Counted from the stretch's first letter, positions 8,001 through 15,710 are shown. The stretch: 38,643 nt of DNA from Candidatus Gastranaerophilales bacterium (GCA_944324915.1 CALUYD010000015.1:1-38643), one strand, 5' to 3'. Notes: generated from the sequence alone by a model not told the origin. A program made the numbers and translations.

Positions 8001-8835
8001 CATTTGCGTTTTTTATGTTTATTTTTGAGTTAATTTTCGCTTTTAGGTCGTATGTTTGATAAATTGTAACAAGATTTATAAATGGTATATCAATTTTTTC
8101 ATTTTGTATTTGTTTTTTATCTTTTGTGGATGCTTTAGGCAAACTTGCTCTTATATCGATGTTTGCTAAAATATTTTCTATATCATCTGATAATAATTTA
8201 GCGTTTGTTTTAATTTTAAATGAGTTATTTGCACTATTGTATCCTAAAATTAATTCTTCGCCGTTTAATTTTAGATTATGATTAGTTTTTAAGTCATCAA
8301 CAAGCGCATTATAGTTTGTTATTTTTATTGAGGGGACTTTTATTCTGATTTTTTCAACAATTTTATTTACAAATTCATTTTCGTTTTGAGCTTGTTGGGG
8401 TTTTGAGATATTTTCATTGATAATTTCTTCAACAAGAGTTATTATTTTATATTCTTTGTTGTCTATAATTTCAAGGTTTATATTAGGGTTTTCTATATTG
8501 CATTTCGCTGTTTTTATAGTTAGTGTTAATAAAGATGGAAGTGCTATTCCTCCTTTAATTTTTGATGATTTAAATAGCGTTGAATTATCATCAAATTTTA
8601 CCTCTATATCATCAACAATAAGACCTATTGATAAAAGTGGAGTAGTGTATAGTTTAATTTTTGAATAGTTAAGATTTAATTTAGATGTTTCTTTAACTAT
8701 TTTTTGAATATCGCTTTTATATTTGTCAAAATCAAGCGTTGCATTTAATATTGGAGGTATTGCTAAAAATAAAATATACAAAAAAGCTACAATTGAAGCT
8801 AATGTAATTAAAAATATCTTTAGGAATTTATTCAT
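5080..8835 (-). CDS. AsmA-like envelope protein
   Basis: A 1251-residue protein with one N-terminal membrane anchor (about 6-30), then a very long region of repeating short beta-strand pattern rich in Asn, Lys, Ile and Leu. A C-terminal AsmA-type domain (about 950-1150) contains segments such as DISLKGATYY, DFEIDNGQYGPF and GVDIVSAKLFS. The last 80 residues are a Lys/Gln/Glu-rich coiled coil. AsmA/YhdP/TamB relatives are inner-membrane anchored, span the periplasm and are linked to lipid transport to the outer membrane, so the protein implies a two-membrane cell. A G-run (GGGGGG) 6-11 bases before the ATG acts as the ribosome binding site. The exact subfamily is not clear. Confidence 0.85.
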   Translation of the reverse strand: MNKFLKIFLITLASIVAFLYILFLAIPPILNATLDFDKYKSDIQKIVKETSKLNLNYSKIKLYTTPLLSIGLIVDDIEVKFDDNSTLFKSSKIKGGIALPSLLTLTIKTAKCNIENPNINLEIIDNKEYKIITLVEEIINENISKPQQAQNENEFVNKIVEKIRIKVPSIKITNYNALVDDLKTNHNLKLNGEELILGYNSANNSFKIKTNAKLLSDDIENILANIDIRASLPKASTKDKKQIQNEKIDIPFINLVTIYQTYDLKAKINSKINIKNANEHFISNGYFNVDDINLKLSDIRLPNSYIHIKTNGEHVEFDSNLYAKENEKITLFGNLKYGKNPKIETNIKTDKIYFKSLNELLEALLDSLNIKNNLNEISASGYFSANASIKTDLKKLTSNGSIIVKDGAFINPKYNLKIQNFIANILLDNNNLNIDNTSVLINNTKLSAKGTIDSNSNTNITINTDKLSLSELYKTFAPKEIKSLYTLNSGILTADVNITGKLEDLKAKLNTKLNNLNIQDNNKTLFITNKDLNMDFDFNPKTMQGTLLNSGFSLNMPQAKIKTTINNANINIDNKTITIKPFDLIYNNSSKINVKGNINNYLDDADIDLFIDGKIATNDIIQTLGKEIAFYLPHKGSIPAKISIKGNLEKQAILAQLYADSNNYITPINLNSLLNNKSIIHIDTKIDKNKIKIKNSGLYKTQNNFSDNLENNILNAQKIADLNASINGDNIETFKINISNEQKGQIAIFKNSSFKTKGKLSINGKLNDLNYGGDLKIWDINIPELLIKANSIDLDFISQGLNLKGNQIDVNGSKVDGSMKINLKPSKILKINNVDIKSDLINVDNMMKTLDLAMKKAMPQATSSASSSQSANIPIYMDGAYNIKKLTTGAIVIENITGDLKIQNNDLYLDNLNCKAFKGDVSGKIKMNLINSLLTINLKGKNLDTNEALVKAANIKDTLSGKLKFSTDISLKGATYYEQMKSLKGKVDFEIDNGQYGPFAKIENFILAQNIRENSFFKNTIGTIVTPLATIDTTHFEKLKGDVSFNNGIATFSSITSQGDILSALVSGKMNLLNNKIDAKVRGRLASSVSDLMGPLALANPINLVQKTPGVDIVSAKLFSTFSQVVTQKEYDAIPDFSKNHSDEYATKFQIILNGDTTKPLTVVKSFKWLVLQDDMNKANTFSTSILKKQEEQLKKQLNETLQNAQEAKKAVIDNTKQTIQNTIETKKQEAKDQIKSKLQNTLKLPSVLSN

Positions 8836-8863
8836 ATTCTACCCCCCAATATAATTTTTAATT

Positions 8864-8869
8864 ATTATA
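8864..8869 (-). promoter_or_regulatory. candidate -10 box of the AsmA-like gene
   Basis: A perfect TATAAT on the minus strand 28 bases before the ATG. No convincing -35 lies 16-18 bp upstream. Confidence 0.35.
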
Positions 8870-8913
8870 CTATAAAACTATTTGATAAAGTATTTATAAC
8901 ACAAATATTAACA

Positions 8914-10434
8914 TTATTTTTGCCAATCAATATCTGTTATATATTTTGTCTTGTTATAGTAATTTATGTCATCAGTCGGTTTTTTATAGTTTTTTTTCAT
9001 TTTTTTATTTAAATAAAGAGAATGTTTTTTGTTTTCAAACGCTAAAAACCAATCATTATCTTTATTAAGAGCTTTTTTTATAGGATATGAATTATCTATA
9101 ATTAAAATATCATGATGAAATTCGTTTAAAAATTTTCTATAATCTTTTGCTAAAAAGAAATTAGCCATTTTATTAATTAATTCATTGTCATAGACTTCTT
9201 CATATCTTCCATCCATAAATATATGGTTATTTGGATATAATTTATAAATTACATAACTTGCATCGTGAAAATTAACAAAAACATTACCTTTGATGTTATT
9301 TTCTTTTATAAATTCAACCATTTGATAAGGATAATCTGTTTTATCTATTCTATTTATAAATTTATAATCATATAGATGCGAAATTGTAGATATTGCAATT
9401 AATACAAAAATAATTATTTCTTTTGTGTTATCTATTGTTTTTGGTAGTTTTTTATTGAAAATGTCATAAAAATCACCATAACAAAGGATTATAACGCTAT
9501 ATACAAAAAACACATGGCATCTTAGAGCTTTTATTGAAATTAACATCATAAAAAGAAGAATTATGTATTTTGTTTTGTCTATTTTTTTATAAAATTCAAT
9601 AAAACCGCTATTTTTGATATTTTTTACTATTGAATATAAAAATAATGATAATGTTATAAAAAAGAATATTTTAAATTTCAAAAGTGAATATTTAAAATAT
9701 TTGCTAAAAAATGCGCTTTGCCATTCTGTTATATAAATTCGATTTAATTTAAATGCATCAATTATAAAATTTATGTATTTTATTCCGTATGGGTTAATGA
9801 GTGTTGTAAATCCGCACAATAGTGCAGTTATAGCAAGATATTTTGAATATTTTTTATTATTATTTAAAAATTCTCCTATGCAAAATAAAACAATAAGAGC
9901 AATCCCCAAAACAAAACCGCCATGCATATTTGCCCAAATTATGTTTAAAATTGGCAAGCACCATAAAATTCTATAATTTTTGTTTATTTTTGCATATTTT
10001 AAAATGTAGAAAAATATAGCAAAAAATAAAAACGAGAATGTTTGACATCTTATTGTTGAAAAGATGTTATATGATATTGCTTGAATTGCAAAAAAGAAAA
10101 ATAAAAAATGTAATTTAATATCTTTATTATCAAGTTTAATCGTTTTAATTATTGTAAAAATTGTAAGAAAAATTATTAATGATTTAAAAATAAATAGTCC
10201 AATATCGCCAAAATTATTTTGTATCAGGTAAAATATTAAACTTGAACCCCATTCATGGTCAATAAATTCGTGTGTTGTGCCGTAAGAATAAAAATCATAA
10301 TTAAATAGTGTTCCTGTTTGAAAAAAACTTTTTCCTACGATTAATCTTGCCCAAAAATCATAATCAATACCGCAATCAAGTGAACTAAAAAGTAATATAA
10401 AAAGAGCAAGAGTCAAATAAAAAATAAAATCCAT
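8914..10434 (-). CDS. multi-pass membrane protein, putative GT-C-like
   Basis: A 506-residue protein with about 9-10 hydrophobic segments up to about residue 360, followed by a soluble C-terminal domain. The first outside loop carries D24-Y-D26-FW and D59-H-E-W62, a pattern seen in uncharacterised membrane proteins resembling GT-C glycosyltransferases, where acidic residues in this loop are catalytic. The C-terminal domain has the associated DGRYE motif (408-412) after a GNVFVN-type strand. If the assignment is right it would move a lipid-linked sugar on the outer face of the inner membrane. Substrate unknown. The ATG has no ribosome binding site and a TATAAT lies only 6 bases upstream, so the mRNA may be leaderless. 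Confidence 0.7.
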   Translation of the reverse strand: MDFIFYLTLALFILLFSSLDCGIDYDFWARLIVGKSFFQTGTLFNYDFYSYGTTHEFIDHEWGSSLIFYLIQNNFGDIGLFIFKSLIIFLTIFTIIKTIKLDNKDIKLHFLFFFFAIQAISYNIFSTIRCQTFSFLFFAIFFYILKYAKINKNYRILWCLPILNIIWANMHGGFVLGIALIVLFCIGEFLNNNKKYSKYLAITALLCGFTTLINPYGIKYINFIIDAFKLNRIYITEWQSAFFSKYFKYSLLKFKIFFFITLSLFLYSIVKNIKNSGFIEFYKKIDKTKYIILLFMMLISIKALRCHVFFVYSVIILCYGDFYDIFNKKLPKTIDNTKEIIIFVLIAISTISHLYDYKFINRIDKTDYPYQMVEFIKENNIKGNVFVNFHDASYVIYKLYPNNHIFMDGRYEEVYDNELINKMANFFLAKDYRKFLNEFHHDILIIDNSYPIKKALNKDNDWFLAFENKKHSLYLNKKMKKNYKKPTDDINYYNKTKYITDIDWQK

Positions 10435-10440
10435 AGCAAA

Positions 10441-10446
10441 ATTATA
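10441..10446 (-). promoter_or_regulatory. -10 box giving a probable leaderless mRNA
   Basis: TATAAT on the minus strand with exactly 6 bases between it and the ATG of the membrane protein gene. Start of transcription would fall on or next to the A of the ATG, and there is no Shine-Dalgarno sequence. Confidence 0.45.
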
Positions 10447-10492
10447 GTATAAATTTTTTGTTTAAGCTATTATTAGTTTTAGGAGAATACTT

Positions 10493-11527
10493 ATGGAAAA
10501 CAAAATTAACGAAATTAGAACACAAGCAATAGCTGAAATCGAAGCAAGTACTGATTTAAAATCATTAGAGGAAGCAAAAAATAAATATCTTTCAAGAAAT
10601 TCTGAATTTAATAATTTGAAAAAAGGCATGAAAGATTTGCCTAATGATAAAAAACCTGTAATTGGTTCTTTATTAAACAAGGTTTCATCAGAATTAGAAA
10701 AACTTGTTAATGAAAAATTTGAACTATTTTATATAAAAGAATTAAATGAAAGACTTTTAAAAGAAAAAATTGATGTTACATTAGATGGTGACTATATTCC
10801 GCAAGGACATGTTCATCCTTTAACTCAAACAGTAAATGAAATTGTAGAAATTTTCGGTCATCTTGGTTTTTCTTTAATAAAACCAGAGTTTTCTCCTGAA
10901 GTTGAATTGGAAAAATATAATTTTGATTTATTAAATGTTCCAAAAGAACACCCCGCAAGAGATGTTCAAGATACATTTTATTGCGAAAATATGCCTAATG
11001 TTGTACTAAGAAGTCAAACATCAAATGCGCAAGCTCGCCAAATGATGAATTCAAAACCTCCGATTAAAATTATTTCTCCTGGCAGAGTTTATAGAAATGA
11101 AAATGTTTCTGCAAGAAAAAATAATTTATTTCATCAAATTGAAGGCTTATATGTTGATAAAAACGTTACAATGGGACACTTAAAAGGCGTTTTAAATGAA
11201 TTTATTCGTCTTTATTTTGGCTCAAGCCGTCCAACACGTTTTAGAAGTAGCTTTTTCCCATTTACAGAACCATCAGTTGAAATTGATGTTCAATGTATAA
11301 TGTGTCAAGGCAAGGGTTGTAGCGTATGCTCTCATACAGGCTGGCTTGAAATTCTAGGTGCCGGTATGGTTGATCCTAATGTATTAAGGGATGTTGGAAT
11401 TGACCCTAATGTATATTCAGGTTTTGCATTCGGTACAGGTGTAGAAAGATTAACTATGCTTAAATATGCAATAGATGATATACGCTTATTTTTTAATGAT
11501 GATGTAAGATTTTTAAAACAATTCTAA
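10493..11527 (+). CDS. pheS: phenylalanyl-tRNA synthetase alpha subunit
   Basis: Class II synthetase catalytic subunit; with PheT it forms the (alpha-beta)2 enzyme that charges tRNA-Phe. The 344-residue protein has an N-terminal coiled coil (1-85), motif 2 around GRVYRNENVSARKNNLFHQIEG, and the C-terminal motif 3 GTGVERLTMLKYAIDDIRLF. The FRSSFFPFTEPSVEIDV segment of the Phe pocket is intact. A C-x2-C-x4-C-x2-C knuckle (CIMCQGKGCSVC) in the catalytic domain is a common zinc-binding variant. AGGAG 7-8 bases before the ATG sets the start. pheT is not next to it; it is likewise unlinked in Cyanobacteria. Confidence 0.96.
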   Translation: MENKINEIRTQAIAEIEASTDLKSLEEAKNKYLSRNSEFNNLKKGMKDLPNDKKPVIGSLLNKVSSELEKLVNEKFELFYIKELNERLLKEKIDVTLDGDYIPQGHVHPLTQTVNEIVEIFGHLGFSLIKPEFSPEVELEKYNFDLLNVPKEHPARDVQDTFYCENMPNVVLRSQTSNAQARQMMNSKPPIKIISPGRVYRNENVSARKNNLFHQIEGLYVDKNVTMGHLKGVLNEFIRLYFGSSRPTRFRSSFFPFTEPSVEIDVQCIMCQGKGCSVCSHTGWLEILGAGMVDPNVLRDVGIDPNVYSGFAFGTGVERLTMLKYAIDDIRLFFNDDVRFLKQF

Positions 11528-11534
11528 AAAAGAA

Positions 11535-12152
11535 TTATTTATCTTGAATAAGGTTGAAAAGTTTTTTCTTTTTAATCATCAAGACAGATTTTCTATCTGC
11601 CTTTGCTCCTTTTTCGATTAATTGTTGAGCAATTGGAATCATATCATTTTTTAGAGCAACGTATAATATTGTGTTATCTGTAATAGAATCTTTGTAGAAT
11701 ATATTTGCTTTTCTATCCAGCAAATATTGCGCCATATCATTGTTTTTGTGTTTTACCGCCTCATATAGTTCGCTATTAAAGCCTCTATCTAGTTTTGCAC
11801 CTTTTTCATAAAGCAATTTTAAAGCAGTAAAATTATTTTCTCTTGCAGCTATATAGATAGGGTATTCCGCCATATAACTATTGTTAGGATTTAAACCTGC
11901 ATTTAGGAGAATTTCCACGTTTTCATTTTTATTTTTTTTGATTTGGTCAATAAGGCATTGAGTACTTAAATTTAATTTTTTAGAATTTAGTATGTCTTTT
12001 TGCTCTTGCGTTAGGGTGTTTTTTTGCGCATTCATTATTATAGAGCGTGATGAGAAATCTCCAAAGTCATTTAAATCAATTGCTAAAGCCGGTGCTTTAA
12101 TAAAAAGTACCGGCATAAGCAATAAAAATATTTTAGTTAGTTTATTTTTCAT
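11535..12152 (-). CDS. exported ankyrin-repeat protein
   Basis: A 205-residue protein with a clear signal peptide (KNKLTKIFLLLMPVLFIKAPALA, cleavage near residue 24). Four or so ankyrin repeats follow, with NVEILLNAGLNPN, YPIYIAARENNFTALKLLYEKGAKLD, LYEAVKHKNNDMAQYLLDRKAN and ILYVALKNDMIPIAQQLIEKGAKAD marking successive units. Ankyrin repeats bind protein partners; here the site of action would be the periplasm or outside. The ATG overlaps the fabG stop (TAATG), so it is translated as the last gene of the fatty-acid operon. Why it is there is not apparent. Confidence 0.85.
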   Translation of the reverse strand: MKNKLTKIFLLLMPVLFIKAPALAIDLNDFGDFSSRSIIMNAQKNTLTQEQKDILNSKKLNLSTQCLIDQIKKNKNENVEILLNAGLNPNNSYMAEYPIYIAARENNFTALKLLYEKGAKLDRGFNSELYEAVKHKNNDMAQYLLDRKANIFYKDSITDNTILYVALKNDMIPIAQQLIEKGAKADRKSVLMIKKKKLFNLIQDK

Positions 12153-12880
12153 TAAATAATTAATCCGCCATCAACTTCAAGAACTTGACCTGTAACATAG
12201 CTTGAATCAACTGCCAAGAATTTAACAGCTTTTGCTATGTCTTCCGGAGCCCCCATACGTTTTAGAGGAATTAATTTCATCATTTCTTCTGTGTTAGCTA
12301 AATCTTTTGTCATATCTGTTGCAATGAAACCGGGAGCAACAGCGTTAACTCTTATGTTTCTTGCACCTAATTCTTTTGCTAAAGATTTAGTAAAACCGAT
12401 TAAACCGGCTTTAGCTGATGAATAGTTAGCTTGTCCGATGTTTCCTGAAACACCAACTACGCTTGACATATTAACGATAGCACCGCTTCTTTGTTTCATC
12501 ATGATTTTAACAACAGGTTTTGATACATAAAATGCTGAATTTAAGTTTGTATTGATAACAGCACTCCATTTATCTTCGCCCATGCGAATAAATAAATCAT
12601 CTCTTGTAATACCTGCGTTATTTACTAAAATATCAATTCTGCCGTATTTTTCAATGATTTTTGCTATATTTTCTTCAACTTCTGCCTGATTTGAAACATC
12701 AAACTTGAATGCTTCAGCTTCAACTCCAAGAGCTTTTATTTCTTCTACTGTTTTGTTTGCAGCTTCTGTGTTACCTGCATAGTTAATAACAATATCATAA
12801 CCGCATTTAGCTAATTCTAGAGCACATGCTTTTCCTATACCGCGAGAGCCGCCTGTAACTAATGCTAATTTTTCACTCAT
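12152..12880 (-). CDS. fabG: 3-oxoacyl-ACP reductase
   Basis: NADPH-dependent reductase of the fatty-acid elongation cycle, a short-chain dehydrogenase of 242 residues. The cofactor loop is TGGSRGIG (9-16), NNAG is at 87-90, and the catalytic residues are N112, S140, Y153 and K157 (YSSAK). The C-terminal VTGQVLEVDGGLII is typical of FabG. It follows fabD by 4 bases, with the order plsX-fabD-fabG as in many bacteria. Confidence 0.96.
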   Translation of the reverse strand: MSEKLALVTGGSRGIGKACALELAKCGYDIVINYAGNTEAANKTVEEIKALGVEAEAFKFDVSNQAEVEENIAKIIEKYGRIDILVNNAGITRDDLFIRMGEDKWSAVINTNLNSAFYVSKPVVKIMMKQRSGAIVNMSSVVGVSGNIGQANYSSAKAGLIGFTKSLAKELGARNIRVNAVAPGFIATDMTKDLANTEEMMKLIPLKRMGAPEDIAKAVKFLAVDSSYVTGQVLEVDGGLII

Positions 12881-12884
12881 TATA

Positions 12885-13832
12885 TTAAACTCCTACCATT
12901 AATTCATTTACTGTTGCTTTTAGTGATTCTGAATCGTAAACATTGTATGTTTTAATTTCTGATGAAATTTTACGATTTAAGCCTGCTAAAACTTTTCCGT
13001 TGCCAAATTCAATAAAAGTATCAACGCCCATATCTATGGCATTTTGGATTGTTTGAACCCACATTACTGATGAATTTATTTGATTTGGCATTTTTTCTCT
13101 GAAATCGTCTGATTTAGTTGTTTTTTTAGCATCAACATTAGTTATAACAGGAATTTTTGCATCATTTAATTTTAGATTTTTTACAAAATCAACAAAACCG
13201 TCACGTGCGCTATCCATAAGTTTAGAGTGAAAACCACCTGAAACAGCTAGAGGTACAACTCTTTTTGCGCCACGTTCTTTAATTAATTCACATGCTTTAT
13301 TGATTGCTTCAACTTCGCCTGTTATAACAATTTGAGTTGGATCGTTATAGTTTGCAATTTGCGCCAAACCTAATGAAGAAACTTCTTTTAAAACCTCTTC
13401 AATAGTTTCAATTGTTGCGCCTAATACAGCTGCCATTGTTCCTTTTGTTGTTTTTGTTGCTTGATCCATCAATTCAGAACGTTTTTGAATTGCTTGCATT
13501 GTTGTTTCTAAATCCATAACTTCAGCGCAATACATAGCGCAATATTCACCTAATGAATGACCCATTGTAACGCTTGGTTTAATATCAGGACATAGTGATT
13601 TAAACGCAACAAGTGCTGCAATTGAAGTCGCTACAATAGCGCTTTGAGCATTGATTGTAAGTTTTAAATCTTCATCGGGACCATTAAAACAGATTTTTGA
13701 AATATCTTTACCTAATGTTTTATCTGCTACATCGTATACTTTTTTAGCACTTTCGTAATTGTTATACAAATCTAATCCCATGCCTGTGCTTTGTGAGCCT
13801 TGTCCAGGGAATATAAAAGCAATTTTTTTCAT
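12885..13832 (-). CDS. fabD: malonyl-CoA:ACP transacylase
   Basis: Transfers malonyl from CoA to acyl carrier protein to feed fatty-acid synthesis. The 315-residue protein has the N-terminal FPGQGSQ, the nucleophile S93 in GHSLGEY, the catalytic H202 in GGFHSKLM, and the C-terminal EFGNGKVLAGLNRKI. Length and order are normal. It lies 21 bases after plsX and 4 bases before fabG. Confidence 0.96.
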   Translation of the reverse strand: MKKIAFIFPGQGSQSTGMGLDLYNNYESAKKVYDVADKTLGKDISKICFNGPDEDLKLTINAQSAIVATSIAALVAFKSLCPDIKPSVTMGHSLGEYCAMYCAEVMDLETTMQAIQKRSELMDQATKTTKGTMAAVLGATIETIEEVLKEVSSLGLAQIANYNDPTQIVITGEVEAINKACELIKERGAKRVVPLAVSGGFHSKLMDSARDGFVDFVKNLKLNDAKIPVITNVDAKKTTKSDDFREKMPNQINSSVMWVQTIQNAIDMGVDTFIEFGNGKVLAGLNRKISSEIKTYNVYDSESLKATVNELMVGV

Positions 13833-13853
13833 TTTTTTCCTCTACTTTATTGT

Positions 13854-14903
13854 CTAGTTTAATGTTTCGGCGATTTTATTGCAAACACCTGATTCAACAG
13901 CTTCTTTAGCTACTCTTATTGCATTTTTAATTGCATAAGACGAGCTTCTGCCATGTGATATTACAGTAATGCCTTTAACGCCTAACAACAAGGCACCGCC
14001 AAATTCTTCGTAATTAATTTTTTTGTATATTCTTTTCATAAATGGTTTGGCAAGTAAGCCTACAACCATTGAAATTATGTCACTTTTGAATTGTTCTTTG
14101 ATTAATTTGAATAACATCATTGAACAACCTTCGATAGTTTTAAGCGCAACATTGCCGACAAAACCATCGCAAACAACAACATCAACATCGCCTTGGAATA
14201 ATTCTTTTCCTTCAATATTTCCGATAAAGTTTAAACCAAGAGTGTTTTCTTTTAACAGTTTGTGTGTTTCTTTAACTAATTGGTTACCTTTTTCTTCTTC
14301 TTCGCCAATATTCATTATTCCAACTTTTGGATTTTTTCTGTTGTATACTTTTTCAACAAAAGTTGAACCCATAAGAGCGAATTGCAAAAGCATTTCAGCA
14401 GAGCTTTCAGAATTAGCACCGGCATCTATTAAGACAACGGGTTCTTTTCTGGTTGGTAGTGTTGCAGCAATAGCGGGGCGCTCAATTCCTCTTATTCTTC
14501 CCAATCCAAATAAAGAGCTTGCCATAGCAGCACCTGTTGAGCCTGCTGCAACAACAGCATCAGAGCTTCCTTTTGCAACGGCATCAACGGCTAAAACAAT
14601 AGAAGAATTTTTCTTTTTGCGAATTGCAGTTCCAACAGCTTCGCCCATTTCGATAATTTCATCGGCTTGAGTTAATTTTATATCAAGTTTTGACAAATCA
14701 ACTTTAATTTTTTTGATATAATAACCGCCACGATTTGAACGAATACCCTTTTTTGATATTTCATTCAAGACTTCTTTGATTTTGTCAACTTGTCCAACGA
14801 GCTCAATTGCTACGTTGTAATCATGCGCAGCCCATACTGCACCTTTAACGATTTCTGAGGGGGCGAAATCTCCTCCCATTGCATCGACTGCAATCCTTGT
14901 CAT
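13854..14903 (-). CDS. plsX: phosphate acyltransferase PlsX
   Basis: Makes acyl-phosphate from acyl-ACP, the donor for PlsY in glycerophospholipid synthesis; a peripheral membrane enzyme. The 349 residues start with MTRIAVDAMGGDFAP and contain GSTGAAMASSLFGLGRIRGIERPA, DAGANSES and VCDGFVGNVALKTIEG, all PlsX signatures. A Lys/Gly-rich insertion of about 15 residues at 50-66 makes it slightly longer than usual (about 330). It sits 28 bases after rpmF, the common rpmF-plsX pairing. Confidence 0.95.
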   Translation of the reverse strand: MTRIAVDAMGGDFAPSEIVKGAVWAAHDYNVAIELVGQVDKIKEVLNEISKKGIRSNRGGYYIKKIKVDLSKLDIKLTQADEIIEMGEAVGTAIRKKKNSSIVLAVDAVAKGSSDAVVAAGSTGAAMASSLFGLGRIRGIERPAIAATLPTRKEPVVLIDAGANSESSAEMLLQFALMGSTFVEKVYNRKNPKVGIMNIGEEEEKGNQLVKETHKLLKENTLGLNFIGNIEGKELFQGDVDVVVCDGFVGNVALKTIEGCSMMLFKLIKEQFKSDIISMVVGLLAKPFMKRIYKKINYEEFGGALLLGVKGITVISHGRSSSYAIKNAIRVAKEAVESGVCNKIAETLN

Positions 14904-14931
14904 ACTAATTACCCCAACTGTTAACTACAAA

Positions 14932-15255
14932 CTATTCTTCAGTTTTTTCTTCAGCTTCAGCTTTAACTTCTTCTTTTACTTCTTCAGTTTTTGTTTCAGT
15001 TTCAGCTTTTTTTGCTCTTGGTTTTCTAGTTTTTTTAGTTTCTTCTTTTACTTCTTCAGTTTTAACTTCTTCTTTTGGTTGTTTTTTAATTGAAGCAAAA
15101 CCGTCTTTATAATATCCGCATTCAGGACAAACTGTGTGTGTTAAAACAATTGCTTTGCAATTTGGGCAAGTTGTTGTAGCAGGAGTTGATCCTTTCCAAT
15201 TTGCTCTTCTTGTTGCCTGACTTGCTTTTCCTGTTCTTTTCTTTGGTGTAGCCAT
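14932..15255 (-). CDS. rpmF: ribosomal protein L32 with long charged tail
   Basis: The first 52 residues are a standard bL32. They start MATPKKRTGK and have the zinc ribbon C30-x2-C33 and C43-x2-C46. A typical L32 stops near residue 57-60. This one goes on for about 55 more residues made almost only of Glu, Lys, Thr, Val and Ala (EEVKEE-type repeats), acidic towards the end. It opens the operon rpmF-plsX-fabD-fabG. AAGGA lies 7 bases before the ATG. The tail is in frame with no sign of a sequencing error. Confidence 0.93.
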   Translation of the reverse strand: MATPKKRTGKASQATRRANWKGSTPATTTCPNCKAIVLTHTVCPECGYYKDGFASIKKQPKEEVKTEEVKEETKKTRKPRAKKAETETKTEEVKEEVKAEAEEKTEE

Positions 15256-15321
15256 TTTTATTTCCTTTTCTTATTAATTGTATATCTATATTAAACTCGA
15301 CTATATTCTATTGTCGTAAAA

Positions 15322-15359
15322 AAAGAAGTCCTTGTCAATAATTTAACAAGGACTTCTTT
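15322..15359 (-). terminator. intrinsic terminator of the winged-helix gene
   Basis: A 14-bp perfect stem, AAAGAAGTCCTTGT with ACAAGGACTTCTTT, around a 10-base loop. On the minus strand it is followed by a T-run. It ends the winged-helix transcript and isolates the rpmF operon, which must therefore have its own promoter within 15256-15321. Confidence 0.92.
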
Positions 15360-15378
15360 ATTAAAATTAATTTTAAAA

Positions 15379-15576
15379 CTATCTTAAGCTAACTTTTGTG
15401 TAAGAACCTTTTTTAGAGAAGTTAACTTTGTCTTCACGAGCTAACCAACCTAAGCCAAGGCTAGCAAAGTTTTCGTTGATACCTAGATCTTTGTTCATTT
15501 TTTTAGTTGTAACTTCGCCGTTTTCGTTTAGGTATTCCCAAATTTTTCCTGCTGTTTCGATAATTGTTTCTTGCAT
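15379..15576 (-). CDS. small winged-helix protein (DUF2582-like)
   Basis: A 65-residue protein that matches the small winged helix-turn-helix family known as DUF2582. The features are GKIWEYLNENGEVTTKKMNKDLGI (helices 1-2), ASLGLGWLAREDKV (recognition helix region) and a two-strand wing ending SYTKVSLR. A DNA-binding regulatory role is plausible, but family members are poorly characterised. AAAGGAG lies 6 bases before the ATG. It is divergent from leuD, and a 20-bp palindrome in the shared region overlaps both -35 boxes, so it may regulate itself and leuDB. It is monocistronic. Confidence 0.85.
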   Translation of the reverse strand: MQETIIETAGKIWEYLNENGEVTTKKMNKDLGINENFASLGLGWLAREDKVNFSKKGSYTKVSLR

Positions 15577-15597
15577 TGTTTACTCCTTTTTAAATGC

Positions 15598-15625
15598 TGT
15601 ATACAAGTTTACTACTGTGTGTGAA
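15598..15625 (-). promoter_or_regulatory. candidate promoter of the winged-helix gene
   Basis: On the minus strand TTCACA (15620-15625), a 16-bp spacer and TATACA (15598-15603). It lies upstream of AAAGGAG and the ATG at 15576. The -35 overlaps the edge of the 15623-15642 palindrome. Confidence 0.45.
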
Positions 15626-15642
15626 TTTGTATTAACAAATTC
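15623..15642. promoter_or_regulatory. 20-bp palindrome, candidate operator
   Basis: GAATTTGT-ATTA-ACAAATTC is a perfect inverted repeat with 8-bp arms and a 4-bp spacer, typical of a dimeric helix-turn-helix operator. It covers the -35 of the leuD promoter (15627-15632) and touches the -35 of the divergent winged-helix gene. Confidence 0.6.
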
Positions 15643-15655
15643 CTGTTTGTATAAT
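15627..15655 (+). promoter_or_regulatory. leuDB promoter
   Basis: TTGTAT (15627-15632), a 17-bp spacer and a perfect TATAAT (15650-15655). The leader to leuD is about 50 bases, AT-rich, with no leader peptide, T-box or attenuator hairpin visible. Confidence 0.55.
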
Positions 15656-15710
15656 TATGTTAATTTATATTATAGTTATTGTATATAGTTTAAATGGATG
15701 AAAAAAACTT

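Noticed and set aside
5936-8668. Plus-strand open frames inside the AsmA-like gene
   Set aside because: They are low-complexity Phe/Ile/Leu-rich frames caused by the Asn/Lys/Asp-rich gene on the other strand, with no ribosome binding sites.
11520-11536. Terminator between pheS and the ankyrin gene
   Set aside because: AATTCT/AGAATT is only a 6-bp AT-rich stem overlapping the stop, with no T-run after it on the plus strand.
14023-14670. 215-residue plus-strand frame opposite plsX
   Set aside because: plsX is complete and well conserved; the opposite frame has no family features.
15298-15316. Imperfect palindrome CGAC...GTCG before rpmF as an operator
   Set aside because: The arms have a mismatch and no match to a known lipid-regulator site; AT-rich sequence gives such matches often.
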